Under the pieces are notes generated by a model that did not search any database, was not told the origin of the DNA, and worked only from the letters and a program-made list of their open reading frames with translations. DNA of 13,823 nucleotides from an uncultured Eubacterium sp. (lineage in GTDB: Bacteria; Bacillota_A; Clostridia; Lachnospirales; Lachnospiraceae). Shown one piece after another: positions 13,619-13,823 of the stretch. Positions within the stretch are counted from its first letter, which is position 1; each line of letters begins with the position of its first letter. The position numbers and the translations under genes were made by a program. The DNA lies in assembly GCA_947653505.1 (NCBI GenBank), contig CANTHI010000027.1, forward strand, positions 1 through 13,823, written 5' to 3'.

Positions 13619-13677
13619 CCATAGGCGCGAACTTAAGAGCAAATACAATAAATTTACATAAAAGTGTTACATTTTGG
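13619..13677 (+). repeat. Dispersed intergenic repeat, copy 2
   Basis: Read on the plus strand this has CCATAGGCGCGAACTTAAG (13619-13637), a variable 15-nt middle, then TTTACATAAAAGTGTT and CATTTT. Both blocks occur in the same order and spacing on the minus strand of copy 1 (1867-1945). The internal palindrome of copy 1 is largely lost here because the middle differs. The two copies are therefore diverged members of one family in opposite orientation. Confidence 0.75.
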
Positions 13678-13692
13678 CTACACGGACGCTGG
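13662..13692 (+). repeat. 31-bp direct repeat, second unit
   Basis: This is the partner of 13554-13584, with four mismatches. It overlaps the end of the repeat copy 2 core, so the block is built as a short unit, a GC-rich spacer rich in GGCGC and GCCGG, the core, and the unit again. Confidence 0.7.
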
Positions 13693-13823
13693 GAGAGGAA
13701 ATTTGTCCCGTCTGTTGTGTCCGCTCCAGAATGCAAGAAGCCCTAAGTATTCTGCATCCAGGCTGTGATACCGGACGGGCGCGACACCTACTTCGCTTCT
13801 GGCTGCCGCCAGCAGCTAAAGGT
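13693..13823. other. No recognised gene up to the window edge
   Basis: Short frames are open on both strands here (about 50 codons on the minus strand from the edge into the repeat), but none has a credible start, ribosome binding site or recognisable domain, and their composition is Arg/Ser/Pro-rich. It may be an extension of the repeat block. Confidence 0.4.

Noticed and set aside
13507..13746. Short frames on both strands through repeat copy 2
   Set aside because: They lie within duplicated non-coding sequence, partly over the regulator's ribosome binding site, and have no recognisable domain.

Overview
The window looks like chromosomal DNA from a low-to-mid GC, spore-forming Clostridia, most likely a Lachnospiraceae gut anaerobe (Blautia/Dorea/Ruminococcus-like). 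The basis is strong AGGAGG-type ribosome binding sites, several tightly packed two-component systems, a SpoIID/LysM protein, a LytTR/DUF3021 pair and a BIG2 secreted protein. This is a judgement from protein style, not a database result. No tRNA, rRNA, CRISPR array, transposase or phage gene was seen.

Layout. (1) 1-1803, plus strand: the last codons of an upstream gene, an aldose 1-epimerase-family protein, and a two-TM protein with a duplicated DUF3592-like domain. (2) 1804-2037: a convergent intergenic region holding a 79-nt imperfect palindrome (copy 1 of a repeat) and a hairpin. (3) 6501-2038, minus strand: a PhoB-like response regulator, a PhoR-like PAS histidine kinase (ATGA overlap) and, 40 bp further on, a 657-aa SpoIID-like/PG-binding/LysM protein that seems to lack the SpoIID catalytic glutamate. 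(4) 6502-6723: a divergent control region with a very good promoter for the two-component operon, a candidate promoter for the transporter operon, and two 12-bp direct repeats exactly 21 bp apart. (5) 6724-9592, plus strand: ABC ATPase, ABC-2 permease, stand-alone LytTR regulator and DUF3021 membrane protein, an apparently self-contained regulated exporter. (6) 9838-10647: a secreted BIG2-domain protein with a low-complexity linker, ending at a long hairpin terminator. (7) 11272-10832, minus strand: a small flavodoxin with a near-consensus promoter. (8) 11388-11696: the C-terminal remnant of a probable SAM methyltransferase with an in-frame stop. (9) 13513-11772, minus strand: a second OmpR-family regulator/kinase pair (ATGA overlap). 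(10) 13514-13823: a repeat-rich region with copy 2 of the repeat, in opposite orientation to copy 1, and a pair of 31-bp direct repeats.

How it fits together. The window is dominated by envelope sensing: two two-component systems, a LytTR/membrane-protein switch coupled to an exporter, and surface or peptidoglycan-binding proteins. Sharing of one control region between the first two-component operon and the exporter operon suggests linked regulation. The least ordinary items are the inverted pair of intergenic repeats bracketing about 11.7 kb, the SpoIID-like protein without its catalytic residue, the 21-bp-phased operator candidate, and a G10 tract at the permease start.
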